The notes below the pieces were generated by a model. The model saw only the letters and a program-made list of their open reading frames with translations, had not been told where the DNA came from and made no database searches. A stretch of 54,468 nt of DNA, taken from NCBI GenBank assembly GCA_017617545.1, contig JAFZVZ010000043.1, forward strand, positions 1 to 54,468, given 5' to 3'. Origin of the DNA: Lachnospiraceae bacterium (lineage in GTDB: Bacteria; Bacillota; Clostridia; Lachnospirales; Lachnospiraceae). Position 1 is the stretch's first letter; each line of letters begins with the position of its first letter. Positions 8,047 through 16,107 of this stretch are shown in pieces. Both the position numbers and the translations under genes were made by a program.

Positions 8047-8517
8047 ATGCCTGCCGTTAAGACATTATTGATCGTAAACGGCCCGAACCTGAACATGCTC
8101 GGGAAGCGGGAGCCGGAGATATACGGACGTGAGACATATGAGGATCTGCAGAAATTCTGCCGCGCTGAGGCGCAGAAGAGAGGATATCTCGTTGAGATCT
8201 TCCAGAGTAACTCGGAGGGAGAGATCGTGACGCGCTTAAACCGCGCGATGTCGGGCAATTACAGCGGGATCATCATCAATCCTGCGGCGTACACGCATTA
8301 CAGCTACGCGATCTATGACGCGCTTTTGATGCTGTCCGCGCCGAAGATTGAGGTCCATCTGTCAAATATTTACAAGCGCGAACCGTTCCGCAGCAACAGC
8401 GTCACGGCACAGGCGTGCGACCGCCAGGTGTACGGCCGCGGCCTGGAGGGGTACGCGGATGCGATGGACCTGATCGTCATGATCACGGAGGAACGCGCCC
8501 GGGAGGAACGAAGATGA
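8047..8517 (+). CDS. aroQ: Type II 3-dehydroquinate dehydratase
   Basis: This 156-residue cytoplasmic enzyme converts 3-dehydroquinate to 3-dehydroshikimate in the shikimate pathway. Family signatures are clear: NGPNLNMLGKREPEIYG near the N-terminus, with the catalytic Arg and Tyr; QSNSEGE; INPAAYTHYSYA; and VHLSNIYKREPFR, holding the catalytic His. The length is typical of the dodecameric type II enzymes. AAAGGAGGAG lies just upstream of the ATG. It follows the YqeG-shikimate kinase gene by about 100 bases, which include a CGGAAAAT octamer copy at 7996. Its stop overlaps the start of the M24 peptidase by four bases (ATGA), indicating translational coupling. The aroQ-peptidase-efp order is the same as yqhS-yqhT-efp in Bacillus. 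Confidence 0.95.
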   Translation: MPAVKTLLIVNGPNLNMLGKREPEIYGRETYEDLQKFCRAEAQKRGYLVEIFQSNSEGEIVTRLNRAMSGNYSGIIINPAAYTHYSYAIYDALLMLSAPKIEVHLSNIYKREPFRSNSVTAQACDRQVYGRGLEGYADAMDLIVMITEERAREERR

Positions 8518-9590
8518 GATCATGGGAGCGTGCGCTGCCGATCCTGGCAGAGCAGTCCGCGGACGCGATGATCGTCCGCGATATAGCAAATATCCGGTAC
8601 CTTACGGGGTACACGAACGACACGGGCGTGCTCGTCATCACGAAGGACGGCTTTGCCGGGCTGATCACCGATTTCCGGTTTCTGTTCCAGGCGCGGTCGG
8701 AGGCGAAGGACTGCGAGATCTTCGATGTGGCGGGGACTTCGTACTCGGAGCTGATCAACAAGATCCTTGCGGAGCACGGCGCGGCGCGTGTCGCGTTTGA
8801 GCGCAACGTGACGAAGTACGGCGAGTACGAGGCGATGAAAAATGCGTGCGCCCAGGAGCTTGTGCCTGTCGACAACGTGCTCATCGAGCTTCGGAAGATC
8901 AAGACGGCCGAGGAGCTCGCGAAGCTTCGTCAGGCGGAGCATATCGGCGACATCGCGTATGAGAAGATCTTAAGCGACCTCAAGCCCGGCGTCACCGAGC
9001 GGGAGATCGCCGCGAAACTGACGTATTACATGTGCCTTGAGGGGGCATCCGGAAACTCGTTCGACCCGATCGTGGCTTCCGGCGTGAACTCCTCGATGCC
9101 GCATGCCATTCCTGGGACGAGACGCCTTCAGGAGGGCGACTTCATTACGATGGATTTTGGGTGTATCTACGAGGGCTACTGCTCGGATATGACGCGAACG
9201 GTCGTGCTCGGCCGCGCCGACGCGAAGCAGAAGGAGATCTACGAAACCGTTCTTCGCGCCCAGACTGCCGTGCTTGAGCAGATTCGCGGCGGAATGGCCG
9301 GCAAGGAGATCGACGGGATCGCCAGAACGATCATCAACGATGCGGGTTATGAGGGATGCTTCGGGCATGGCCTGGGACACAGCGTAGGCCTTGAGATCCA
9401 CGAGCCTCCGTACTCGAACGCGCGCAGCAGCGAGATCGTGCGCGCAGGCAGCATGATGACCGTGGAGCCCGGCATTTACATCGAGGGCTTCGGCGGCGTC
9501 CGCATTGAGGATCTGGTGCTCGTCACCGAGGACGGATGCGAGAATTTTACGCATTCCCCGAAAGAACTGACGGAGATTCCCGTCGGCTGA
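8514..9590 (+). CDS. M24-family Xaa-Pro aminopeptidase (YqhT-like)
   Basis: This 358-residue metallopeptidase is predicted to remove N-terminal residues preceding proline. The start is the ATG at 8514, overlapping the aroQ stop, with GGAGG about eight bases upstream; the frame is open further upstream but lies within aroQ. Residues 1-130 form the creatinase-like N-terminal domain. The pita-bread catalytic domain carries the dinuclear metal ligands: Asp in MDFGCIYEGYCSDMTRT, His in GHGLGHSVGLEIHEPP, Glu in TVEPGIYIEGFGG and Glu in VRIEDLV. The neighbour efp encodes the factor that relieves polyproline stalling, so the pair shares a proline-related context, as in Bacillus. Confidence 0.92.
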   Translation: MRSWERALPILAEQSADAMIVRDIANIRYLTGYTNDTGVLVITKDGFAGLITDFRFLFQARSEAKDCEIFDVAGTSYSELINKILAEHGAARVAFERNVTKYGEYEAMKNACAQELVPVDNVLIELRKIKTAEELAKLRQAEHIGDIAYEKILSDLKPGVTEREIAAKLTYYMCLEGASGNSFDPIVASGVNSSMPHAIPGTRRLQEGDFITMDFGCIYEGYCSDMTRTVVLGRADAKQKEIYETVLRAQTAVLEQIRGGMAGKEIDGIARTIINDAGYEGCFGHGLGHSVGLEIHEPPYSNARSSEIVRAGSMMTVEPGIYIEGFGGVRIEDLVLVTEDGCENFTHSPKELTEIPVG

Positions 9591-9693
9591 GTTCTGCGCC
9601 ATGAGGCGTGGGCGGAACGGTGCGCGAGGGTGCGCGGGTGTCCGGTCACGCGGCTTTGGTAACGTATTTTACGAAACGCGCGTGAAAAAATTG

Positions 9694-9722
9694 TTGCAAA
9701 TATGCGGCAAATGGGATAAACT
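9694..9722 (+). promoter_or_regulatory. Promoter for efp
   Basis: TTGCAA at 9694-9699 and TAAACT at 9717-9722 are 17 bases apart. A sister octamer ATTTTACG lies just upstream at 9666-9673. Confidence 0.6.
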
Positions 9723-9752
9723 TAATTGAATTCTTAGTTAGGAGGATTACAT

Positions 9753-10310
9753 ATGTTATCAGCAGGTGAATTCAGAAACGGCGTAACTTTGGAGATTGAC
9801 AATGCCGTGTATCAGGTGGTGGAATTCCAGCACGTTAAGCCCGGCAAGGGTGCGGCGTTTGTGCGCACCAAGTTGAAGGATATCAAGAACGGCGGTGTCG
9901 TAGAGAGAACCTTCCGTCCGACCGAGAAGTTCCCGCAGGCTCACATCGAGCGTCTTGACATGCAGTATCTGTATGCAGACGGTGATATGTATAATTTCAT
10001 GAACACGGAGACCTTCGATCAGATCGCCATGACGGCAGATCAGGTCGGTGACGCTCTCAAGTTCGTCAAGGAGAACGACATGGTTAAGATGCTTTCGCAT
10101 CAGGGCCAGGTGTTCGCCATCGAGCCTCCGATGTTCGTTGAGCTTCAGATCACCTCGACCGAGCCCGGCTTCAAGGGTGATACGGCGACGGGTGCTACGA
10201 AGCCCGCGATCGTTGAGACCGGCGCTACGGTTCTGGTTCCGCTCTTCGTTAACGAGGGCGAGGTTATCCAGATCGATACCCGTACCGGCGAGTACATGAA
10301 GCGCGTTTGA
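9753..10310 (+). CDS. efp: Translation elongation factor P
   Basis: This 185-residue factor binds between the P and E sites of stalled ribosomes and promotes peptide bonds at consecutive prolines. The KOW-like N-terminal domain carries the exposed loop [10 protein letters not shown], whose Lys is the modification site in many bacteria; two OB domains follow and the C-terminus reads RTGEYMKRV, as in the family. GGAGG lies upstream of the ATG. The gene has its own promoter and a strong terminator, so it can be expressed apart from the aroQ-peptidase pair. No Lys-modifying enzyme (epmA, ymfI) is seen in the window. Confidence 0.97.
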   Translation: MLSAGEFRNGVTLEIDNAVYQVVEFQHVKPGKGAAFVRTKLKDIKNGGVVERTFRPTEKFPQAHIERLDMQYLYADGDMYNFMNTETFDQIAMTADQVGDALKFVKENDMVKMLSHQGQVFAIEPPMFVELQITSTEPGFKGDTATGATKPAIVETGATVLVPLFVNEGEVIQIDTRTGEYMKRV

Positions 10311-10332
10311 TTGACAAAAACGGATCGAACGG

Positions 10333-10365
10333 AAGCCATCCCGCAGTTTGCGGGGTGGCTTTTTT
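10333..10365 (+). terminator. Terminator of efp
   Basis: A 13-bp stem (AAGCCATCCCGCA with TGCGGGGTGGCTT, one G-T pair) runs into six T. Confidence 0.9.
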
Positions 10366-10432
10366 CGTTGTGCAGGGCGTCTCAGTTTATAAAAATATAA
10401 GAATTTTCCAGCGAAAAAGAGCGCCTGTTTCC

Positions 10433-10460
10433 TTGAAATCCGCGGCGGGAGAATTATAAT
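10433..10460 (+). promoter_or_regulatory. Promoter for the DegV-family gene
   Basis: TTGAAA at 10433-10438 and TATAAT at 10455-10460 are 16 bases apart, about 60 bases before the start codon. Confidence 0.6.
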
Positions 10461-10526
10461 TATACCATACGGGTGTATGCTGTGCGCCACCCGGTGCGTG
10501 CGAGAAAACTCTTGCGGAGGAATGTT

Positions 10527-11381
10527 ATGGGAAACGTTCGGATTGTTGCTGACAGCACCTGCGATCTGTCGCCCGAGCTGATTGCAAACTACGGGATCAC
10601 GATCATACCGCTCTGTATCATCATGGACGGAAAGAGCTACTATGACTGGGAGGAGACGACGCCCGAGGAGATCTTTGCCTGGGCGGACGAGCATAAGACA
10701 ACCCCTGGAACGGCGGCCGTGACGTTCGAGATCCTGGAGCAGCGTCTGACGCCGATGATCGAGGCGGGCGATGACATCATTTTCCTCGGGATCTCCGAGG
10801 ACATGAGCACGACGTGCAATGTGGTGCGCATGTTCGCCGAGGAGAAGGAATACAAGAGACTGTTCGTGGTCAATTCCATGAACCTTTCCACCGGCATCGG
10901 TCTTCAGGTGTTGAAGGCCGCTGAGATGGCTGCGGAGGGTGCGACCGCGGAGGAGATCGTCGAGGCAATCGAGGCTGCGAGAGACCGCGTGAGGGCAAGC
11001 TTTATCGTCGACACGCTCACGTACCTTGCGAGAGGCGGACGGTGCAGCGCGGTTGCTGCTTTCCTTGGCAACGCGCTCAAGATCCATCCGATGATCGCGG
11101 TCAAGAACGGGAAAATGGGAGTCGCGAAGAAATACCGCGGAAACATGACTTCCTCGATGGAGCGCTATATGAACGACCTTCGCGAGGAGCTAGCGAACGC
11201 GGAGACGAAGAGAGTGTTCATAACACACCCCACGGGAGACCGGGAACTTCCTGAGAGGGCAAGGAAATTCCTCGAGGAACTCGGCATTTTCGACGAGATC
11301 TGTGAGACCTTCGCGGGAGGCGTGATCTCCAGCCATTGCGGACCGGGAACCATCGGAATTCTCTTTTACGTAAAAGAGTGA
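10527..11381 (+). CDS. DegV-family fatty-acid-binding protein
   Basis: This 284-residue cytoplasmic protein belongs to the DegV/FakB family, which binds a fatty acid and, where FakA is present, presents it for phosphorylation. Typical motifs are VADSTCDL at the N-terminus, a TPGTAAVTFE segment lining the lipid pocket, TLTYLARGGRCS in the middle and SSHCGPGTIG near the end. The ATG at 10527 has GGAGG six bases upstream, so the in-frame start at 10473 is rejected. It is monocistronic between its own promoter and terminator. No fakA is seen, so its kinase partner would be encoded elsewhere. The last codons form an 18-base perfect palindrome. Confidence 0.9.
   Translation: MGNVRIVADSTCDLSPELIANYGITIIPLCIIMDGKSYYDWEETTPEEIFAWADEHKTTPGTAAVTFEILEQRLTPMIEAGDDIIFLGISEDMSTTCNVVRMFAEEKEYKRLFVVNSMNLSTGIGLQVLKAAEMAAEGATAEEIVEAIEAARDRVRASFIVDTLTYLARGGRCSAVAAFLGNALKIHPMIAVKNGKMGVAKKYRGNMTSSMERYMNDLREELANAETKRVFITHPTGDRELPERARKFLEELGIFDEICETFAGGVISSHCGPGTIGILFYVKE
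11361..11378. repeat. Perfect 18-bp palindrome at the end of the DegV gene
   Basis: CTCTTTTACGTAAAAGAG reads identically on both strands and overlaps the final codons, ending two bases before the TGA. It could form an RNA hairpin ahead of the true terminator, or be a coincidence of codon choice. Confidence 0.6.
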
Positions 11382-11399
11382 CAGAAACTGAATTTTACG

Positions 11400-11442
11400 G
11401 CGGTTGTCAGGCGCAGAAAATTGCGCTGACAGCCGCTTTTTG
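11400..11442 (+). terminator. Terminator of the DegV gene
   Basis: A 15-bp stem with one bulge (starting GCGGTTGTCAG, closing CTGACAGCCGC) is followed by five T. Confidence 0.9.
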
Positions 11443-11443
11443 T

Positions 11444-11472
11444 TTGCTTTATTGCGAGAAGTATGTTACAAT
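11444..11472 (+). promoter_or_regulatory. Candidate promoter for the c-di-AMP synthesis operon
   Basis: TTGCTT at 11444-11449 and TACAAT at 11467-11472 are 17 bases apart, directly after the preceding terminator. It would start a transcript running through cdaA and cdaR. Confidence 0.5.
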
Positions 11473-11571
11473 GCATTATGTATATGTAATGTCGATTACT
11501 ATGCCCGAAAGACGTAGTGGGGCGTCATCCGGGGAGTGGCGACAAGCAAATTCTTTTCGAGGTTGAATCTT

Positions 11572-11991
11572 ATGATCAATAACGAGAAAATACGCCTGAT
11601 GACGAAGATGGCAATCTATGAAAATTCGCCTGACGGCAAGGAAGACATGGAAATCGCGAACTATTTTAAGTCCGATTACCTTCGCCATGAGATCATCAAA
11701 ACGATCCTCGCCGTGACATTCGGCTCGATCATTCTTGTCGCGATGATCGGCTGCTACCAGATGGAGTTCCTCCTGGATCATGCCCTGGAACTGAATTACC
11801 TGTACCTCGGTCGTATAATCCTCGCCGGGTACCTCATCCTGGTCGTGCTGGGCGTCGCCGTAACCTGGATCTCCTGCAGGATCAAGTACATGCGTTCACA
11901 CAACCGGTTGAACAATTACTTCCGTACGCTCAGCAAGGTCCGCAAGATCGAGGAGAAGGAAGAATGGATCAAGGACATGGAAGAGGAATAA
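11572..11991 (+). CDS. Hypothetical two-helix membrane protein, first gene of the cdaA operon
   Basis: This protein has 139 residues from the ATG at 11572, preceded by GAGG at nine bases; a GTG at 11536 would add twelve residues but has a poorly placed ribosome site. Residues about 40-65 (IIKTILAVTFGSIILVAMIG) and 82-106 (YLGRIILAGYLILVVLGVAV) are transmembrane helices. A basic and acidic cytoplasmic tail, rich in Lys and Glu, follows. I do not recognise the family. Only 16 bases separate it from the next membrane protein gene, and the same orientation continues through cdaA and cdaR, so it is likely co-transcribed with c-di-AMP synthesis. Confidence 0.7.
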   Translation: MINNEKIRLMTKMAIYENSPDGKEDMEIANYFKSDYLRHEIIKTILAVTFGSIILVAMIGCYQMEFLLDHALELNYLYLGRIILAGYLILVVLGVAVTWISCRIKYMRSHNRLNNYFRTLSKVRKIEEKEEWIKDMEEE

Positions 11992-12007
11992 CAGGGGGAA
12001 GAATCCG

Positions 12008-13495
12008 ATGATGTTGATTTTTGAACTTCGTGCGAAGATTACCGCGCTGTACCAAAAGTACGCGTTCTGGTTCAATCTCGCCGCAAGATTTCTTTTGAGC
12101 TATATTGCGTTCAGCCGCATCAAGAGCGTGCTGAATTACAATCCGTCTCTTGGCAAGAGCGTAGTAGTTTTGGCGCTCGCCGCGATCTGTGCGGTGCTGC
12201 CTGCGACGCTGATGGTGTTCATCTCGGCGGTTTACGCGACACTCCAGATCTACGCGGCGTCCGACAACTCGCTGATCCTCGCGATCACGGTGTTCGCGCT
12301 GTTCATGGTGTGCTACTGCTTCTTTATCCGGTTTGCTCCGAAGTTCGGCGCGGCTGTAGTCGCGACACCGATACTGCAGACATACGGGTTCCCGTACGCG
12401 ATGCCGTTGTTCCTCGGAGTGTTCGGCAATCCCGTATCGATCGTTCCGGTCTGCTGCGGTGTATTTGCCTACAACACGATCCATTATGTCAAGCAGAATA
12501 TCGCTGCGGTAACCAAGCTGGATGAACTCAAGGATATCAACATTGATCCGCAGTCGGAGTACATGGAGGTTCTCAAGCAGATCGTTGCCAACCCGACCAT
12601 GTATGTGACGATGCTCATCCTGTCGCTCGTGATCGTTGTCGTATACTTTATCCGCCGCATCCGCATGGATTACGCGTTTGAGATCAGTATCGCGGTCGGT
12701 ACCGGTGTCATGATGCTCGGATATATCATCGCCGATCTCAAGTACGACATGGAGATCCGGATCGGAAGCATGGTTCTCGCGTGCCTGATCTGCGCCGGCG
12801 TTGTGCTGTTCATGGTGTTCTTCTACAGGACACTGCAGTATTCCGCGGCGGAGCAGGTGGAGTTCGAGGACGACGATTATTACTACTATGTCAAGGCGAT
12901 CCCGAAGATCAAGGTCGGCGCTCCCAAGCGTAAGGAGAAGCGTGTCATCCGCCGCAGACGGCCGGGTGAGGACGACGATGAGGAAGAGTTTGAGGATGCT
13001 GCTCTCGGTCTGATCGATTACAGCGGCAAGGATTCCGGCGGTTCCCCGGTCATCCGTTCTGTGACCCCGGACGAAGAGCCGGAGGATGAGGATGACGAGT
13101 TCGGCGACGAGCTCACGGCGGAGGATTACAAGGCCTCAAGCCGCTACGGAACGCGCGTCGGTGAGAAGAGCAGCGCGGCAGCTCCGGGCAAGCCGGTTGT
13201 GAAGCCTGCCGATGACCTTGATGACGACGAGTTCGATGACGACCTCGATGATGAGGCCGATTACGATGATTACGAAGAGCCCGTTAAGAGCAGTGCTCCC
13301 GTCAAGAGCGGGGCTCCCGCCAAGGCTTATGCCGCTGACGTTGACGACTTCGACGATGACGACGATGATGACGAGGAAGAGCAGGTCATCCGCGGATATT
13401 TTCCGGAGAAGAAGTCATCGGGACAGACGGACATGTCTTCCGTGAAGCAGGCGGACGCTTCGTCCGATGAGGATGACGACGAAGATTATTTATGA
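12008..13495 (+). CDS. Hypothetical polytopic membrane protein with long acidic tail, upstream of cdaA
   Basis: This 495-residue protein has two halves. Residues 1-275 contain about seven hydrophobic helices, with conserved-looking loops around ATPILQTYGFPYAMPLFLG. Residues 280-495 are a cytoplasmic tail of very low complexity: a YYYYVKAIPKI motif, a basic KRKEKRVIRRRR patch, then long Asp/Glu runs such as DDEFDDDLDDEADYDDYEE. I know similar sequences only as uncharacterised Lachnospiraceae proteins. Its tight placement between a small membrane protein and cdaA suggests a role linked to c-di-AMP synthesis or envelope or osmotic state, which is inference. GGGGGAAG lies upstream of the ATG. The acidic tail could bind cations or a basic partner. 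Confidence 0.75.
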   Translation: MMLIFELRAKITALYQKYAFWFNLAARFLLSYIAFSRIKSVLNYNPSLGKSVVVLALAAICAVLPATLMVFISAVYATLQIYAASDNSLILAITVFALFMVCYCFFIRFAPKFGAAVVATPILQTYGFPYAMPLFLGVFGNPVSIVPVCCGVFAYNTIHYVKQNIAAVTKLDELKDINIDPQSEYMEVLKQIVANPTMYVTMLILSLVIVVVYFIRRIRMDYAFEISIAVGTGVMMLGYIIADLKYDMEIRIGSMVLACLICAGVVLFMVFFYRTLQYSAAEQVEFEDDDYYYYVKAIPKIKVGAPKRKEKRVIRRRRPGEDDDEEEFEDAALGLIDYSGKDSGGSPVIRSVTPDEEPEDEDDEFGDELTAEDYKASSRYGTRVGEKSSAAAPGKPVVKPADDLDDDEFDDDLDDEADYDDYEEPVKSSAPVKSGAPAKAYAADVDDFDDDDDDDEEEQVIRGYFPEKKSSGQTDMSSVKQADASSDEDDDEDYL

Positions 13496-13544
13496 TCGTG
13501 ACAGATCATATATTGGATTAAAACGATAGAAAGGAGGAGCGCCG

Positions 13545-14414
13545 ATGAGAGCTTTCATAGACAATGTGAAACGGTCGTTTGACTGGGTTTCTCTGCCGAA
13601 GTTCGCGGTGACGGACATTATCGAGATCCTGCTGATTGCGTTCCTCATTTATCACCTGATCAACTGGATCAAGCAGACCCGCGCATGGTATCTTGTCAAG
13701 GGTCTCGTAATGCTTTTGATCGTGTGGATCGCGGCAACACTCTTTGAGTTCACGGCGATCCTGTGGATTTTCAGAAACGCCATCAGCGTCGGTATTATCG
13801 CGATCTTTATCATTTTCCAGCCCGAGCTCCGCAAGGCGCTGGAACAGCTCGGCCAGAACCGCATTGTCGGTTTCTTCGGAGCGAGCAAGAGCACGGGCGA
13901 GCGCTTCTCGGACGATACGAGGGAGGAGATCATCGCCGCCGTGAACTCAATGGCGAGCGTCAAGACCGGCGCGCTGATCGTCATCGAGGAGAAGGTGTCG
14001 CTCGACGAGTATGTGCACACCGGCATTGCCCTTGATTCAATTGTGACAAGCGCATTGCTGATCAACATTTTTGAACATAATACGCCGCTCCATGACGGCG
14101 CCGTGATCGTGCGCGGAAACCGTGCGGTGGCTGCGACGTGTATTCTTCCCGTGTCGGAAAATATGCGTCTCTCCAAGGAGCTCGGAACGCGTCATCGTGC
14201 CGGTGTCGGTGTGAGCGAGGTGTCCGACTGTCTGACGATCATTGTCTCTGAGGAGACCGGTAAGGTAGCTTTGGCGCAGCGCGGTCAGCTGATCCGCGAT
14301 GTCGACGAGAACCTGCTCCGCAGCAAGCTGAACGTAAGTCAGAACAAGACGACGACCGGCGGCGCGCGCAAGTTGTTCGGAAAGGAATGGAATAATCATG
14401 AGAGACAGGCTTAA
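13545..14414 (+). CDS. cdaA: Membrane diadenylate cyclase CdaA
   Basis: This 289-residue enzyme makes the second messenger c-di-AMP from two ATP at the membrane. Residues about 25-100 contain three transmembrane helices. The DAC domain follows, with both catalytic motifs: DGA at 184-186 and RHR at 216-218 within GTRHRAGVGVSE. The ATG has AAAGGAGG a short distance upstream. It overlaps cdaR by 17 bases, the standard pairing in Firmicutes, but glmM, the usual third gene, is absent and an HPr-like gene stands there instead. c-di-AMP controls potassium and osmolyte transport and cell-wall homeostasis. No phosphodiesterase (GdpP or PgpH) lies in the window. Confidence 0.96.
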   Translation: MRAFIDNVKRSFDWVSLPKFAVTDIIEILLIAFLIYHLINWIKQTRAWYLVKGLVMLLIVWIAATLFEFTAILWIFRNAISVGIIAIFIIFQPELRKALEQLGQNRIVGFFGASKSTGERFSDDTREEIIAAVNSMASVKTGALIVIEEKVSLDEYVHTGIALDSIVTSALLINIFEHNTPLHDGAVIVRGNRAVAATCILPVSENMRLSKELGTRHRAGVGVSEVSDCLTIIVSEETGKVALAQRGQLIRDVDENLLRSKLNVSQNKTTTGGARKLFGKEWNNHERQA

Positions 14415-15687
14415 GTCCATGTTCACGCGAAACATCGGGATGAAGCTTGTCTCGATCGTTATCGCATTGATCGTATGGCTCTCCATCATCAATGTCTCCG
14501 ATCCGAAGGTGACCAGAACAATATCCGACATTCCGATCGAAAAGAGAAACGAGGACCTCGTGAATGTCGAGAACAAGACCTACGTATCGGATTCGCCGAA
14601 CACCGTGACCATCCGGATCTACGGAAACCGTTCGGAGATCCAGAATATCGTGGCGGGTGATTTTACGGCGTATGTCGACTTCAGCGAGATGAGCAGCGTG
14701 AACGCGGTACCCGTGCATGTCGTTCCGAAGAACGACAAGCTGAAGGATACTGTGGAGATCACAAAGCAGTCGGTGACGATGTACACCGGCAAGATCGAGG
14801 AGACGAAGGAAAATCGTATAAATATCTTTATCCGAATCAGCGGAGTGCCGGATGATTACTATGCGAGAAGCTACAATCCGAGTTCGGAATCGCTGACCTT
14901 AAGCGGTTCGAGCAAGATCATCGGGTCCATCGATCATTTCGTCGCCAACATCGATCTTCAGGGGAGCACGAAGAGTGTCACGGGAGTGGAAGTGCCGCTG
15001 ACCGCGGAGGACCGCAACAACAAGCCGGTGGATCTCACGGGGATCCGTCTTCCGCAGAGCTCCATTCTTGTGAATGTCGAAGTCCTGCCCGTGCAGGATA
15101 TCAAGATCGTGCTTGACACTACGAACGTCAAGGCGGCGTCGGGATGGGCGATCGATTACGACAATATCGAGTACACGACATCGATGCCTCTTGCGGGAGC
15201 TCCCGAGGTGCTCAGCAAGATCGAACAGATCGTGATCCCGTACACGGTGTACGACCAGATCGGCAGCCTGGAGACGAGCGTTTCGCTTCTTCGATATCTG
15301 CCGGACGGCGTGTATGTCGCGTCCGAATCGGATCAGATATCGATCAAGATACCGCTCGAGCGAAAGCAGGAGAAGTCGTTCTCGGTACGCACGGCGACCG
15401 TTTCCGTGCGGAATCTTGACGAGATGTTCAAGTATACGTTCGATAATGATACGGTGGAGTTTAACGTGTACGACCTGAGCAGAAGGCTTACGGAGATCAC
15501 AGAGGTGGACCTCGGATTGTACATCGATCTCAGCGAGGTGCACAAGGCAGGAGACTATTCTGTGCCGCTGCACTCCACGCTGCAGGTTGCGGACGAGTCT
15601 TTAGCGGAGGATGAGATCCTTGTTCAGGTCCATGTAGCGGTGCGCGATGATGAGAACAACCCCGGCGGGAACGACAGTCGGGATTAG
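14398..15687 (+). CDS. cdaR: YbbR-domain regulator of CdaA
   Basis: This 429-residue protein has one N-terminal transmembrane helix (about residues 16-33, MKLVSIVIALIVWLSI) and an extracytoplasmic region of about four YbbR-type beta repeats, for example around VTIRIYGNRSEIQNIVAGDF. CdaR binds CdaA in the membrane and modulates its cyclase activity. The start lies inside the end of cdaA, giving translational coupling. The C-terminus ends in a polar tail (RDDENNPGGNDSRD). The HPr-like gene follows 20 bases later. Confidence 0.93.
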   Translation: MRDRLKSMFTRNIGMKLVSIVIALIVWLSIINVSDPKVTRTISDIPIEKRNEDLVNVENKTYVSDSPNTVTIRIYGNRSEIQNIVAGDFTAYVDFSEMSSVNAVPVHVVPKNDKLKDTVEITKQSVTMYTGKIEETKENRINIFIRISGVPDDYYARSYNPSSESLTLSGSSKIIGSIDHFVANIDLQGSTKSVTGVEVPLTAEDRNNKPVDLTGIRLPQSSILVNVEVLPVQDIKIVLDTTNVKAASGWAIDYDNIEYTTSMPLAGAPEVLSKIEQIVIPYTVYDQIGSLETSVSLLRYLPDGVYVASESDQISIKIPLERKQEKSFSVRTATVSVRNLDEMFKYTFDNDTVEFNVYDLSRRLTEITEVDLGLYIDLSEVHKAGDYSVPLHSTLQVADESLAEDEILVQVHVAVRDDENNPGGNDSRD

Positions 15688-15707
15688 TCATATGAGGAGG
15701 AAACAGT

Positions 15708-15974
15708 ATGGTTACGGGGAAAGCAACAGTTAAGAACGAGAAGGGTTTACACATCAAGCCGGCGGGAAAAATGAGCAGCATTGCACTTGCGTATCCCTGC
15801 ATGGCATACCTTGTGATCCGGGAGTACCGCGTCAACGCGAAGAGCGTTCTGGGTATCCTGAGCGCACAGGTGAAGAAGGATGAAGAGATTGAGATCGTCT
15901 GCGACGGCGAGGGCGAGGAGGATGCTCTCCGCGAGCTGATCGAAGGCGTGGAGACGGGCTTCGGGCTCCTGTAA
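15708..15974 (+). CDS. HPr-family phosphocarrier-like protein
   Basis: This protein has 88 residues, the normal HPr length. His15, the site phosphorylated by enzyme I, is kept in GLHIKPAG, and Ser46, the HPr-kinase site, is kept in NAKSVLGILSA. Residue 17 is Lys, where HPr nearly always has the catalytically important Arg. There is no ptsI or sugar permease nearby; instead it follows cdaA-cdaR by 20 bases, with its own GAGGA ribosome site. It could be a regulatory HPr variant, like Crh (which differs at residue 15), rather than the main PTS carrier. Its partner proteins cannot be told from the sequence. Confidence 0.85.
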   Translation: MVTGKATVKNEKGLHIKPAGKMSSIALAYPCMAYLVIREYRVNAKSVLGILSAQVKKDEEIEIVCDGEGEEDALRELIEGVETGFGLL

Positions 15975-16002
15975 ACAGGGCTTAAGCACGCACGTTTTAC
16001 AC

Positions 16003-16023
16003 GGCCGCGGGGCAAGTGCGGCC
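16003..16023 (+). terminator. Weak hairpin between the HPr-like gene and leuA
   Basis: A 6-bp GC stem (GGCCGC / GCGGCC) with a nine-base loop is followed only by TTTCGG, so it is a weak terminator or a leader hairpin. A CGGAAAAT octamer begins four bases later at 16027. No T-box or leucine-rich leader peptide is visible before leuA. Confidence 0.4.
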
Positions 16024-16107
16024 TTTCGGAAAATGAGAACACCAAACGGAAGTGCTTTGTATGATGCGTTGTATGGAGCACTTCGTTGGTTATACGGGGA
16101 GTTTTTT

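Noticed and set aside
8415-8513. Upstream GTG start for the M24 peptidase
   Set aside because: It lies within aroQ; the ATG at 8514 has a good ribosome site and overlaps the aroQ stop in the usual way.
11473-11571. Possible c-di-AMP riboswitch before the cdaA operon
   Set aside because: The leader is under 100 bases and I could not match the ydaO/yuaA core sequence or fold.
15975-16107. T-box or leucine attenuator before leuA
   Set aside because: There is no T-box consensus, no run of leucine codons and only a weak hairpin.
16033-16107. Upstream ATG start for leuA
   Set aside because: There is no ribosome site, it overlaps an octamer copy, and the added residues do not resemble LeuA.
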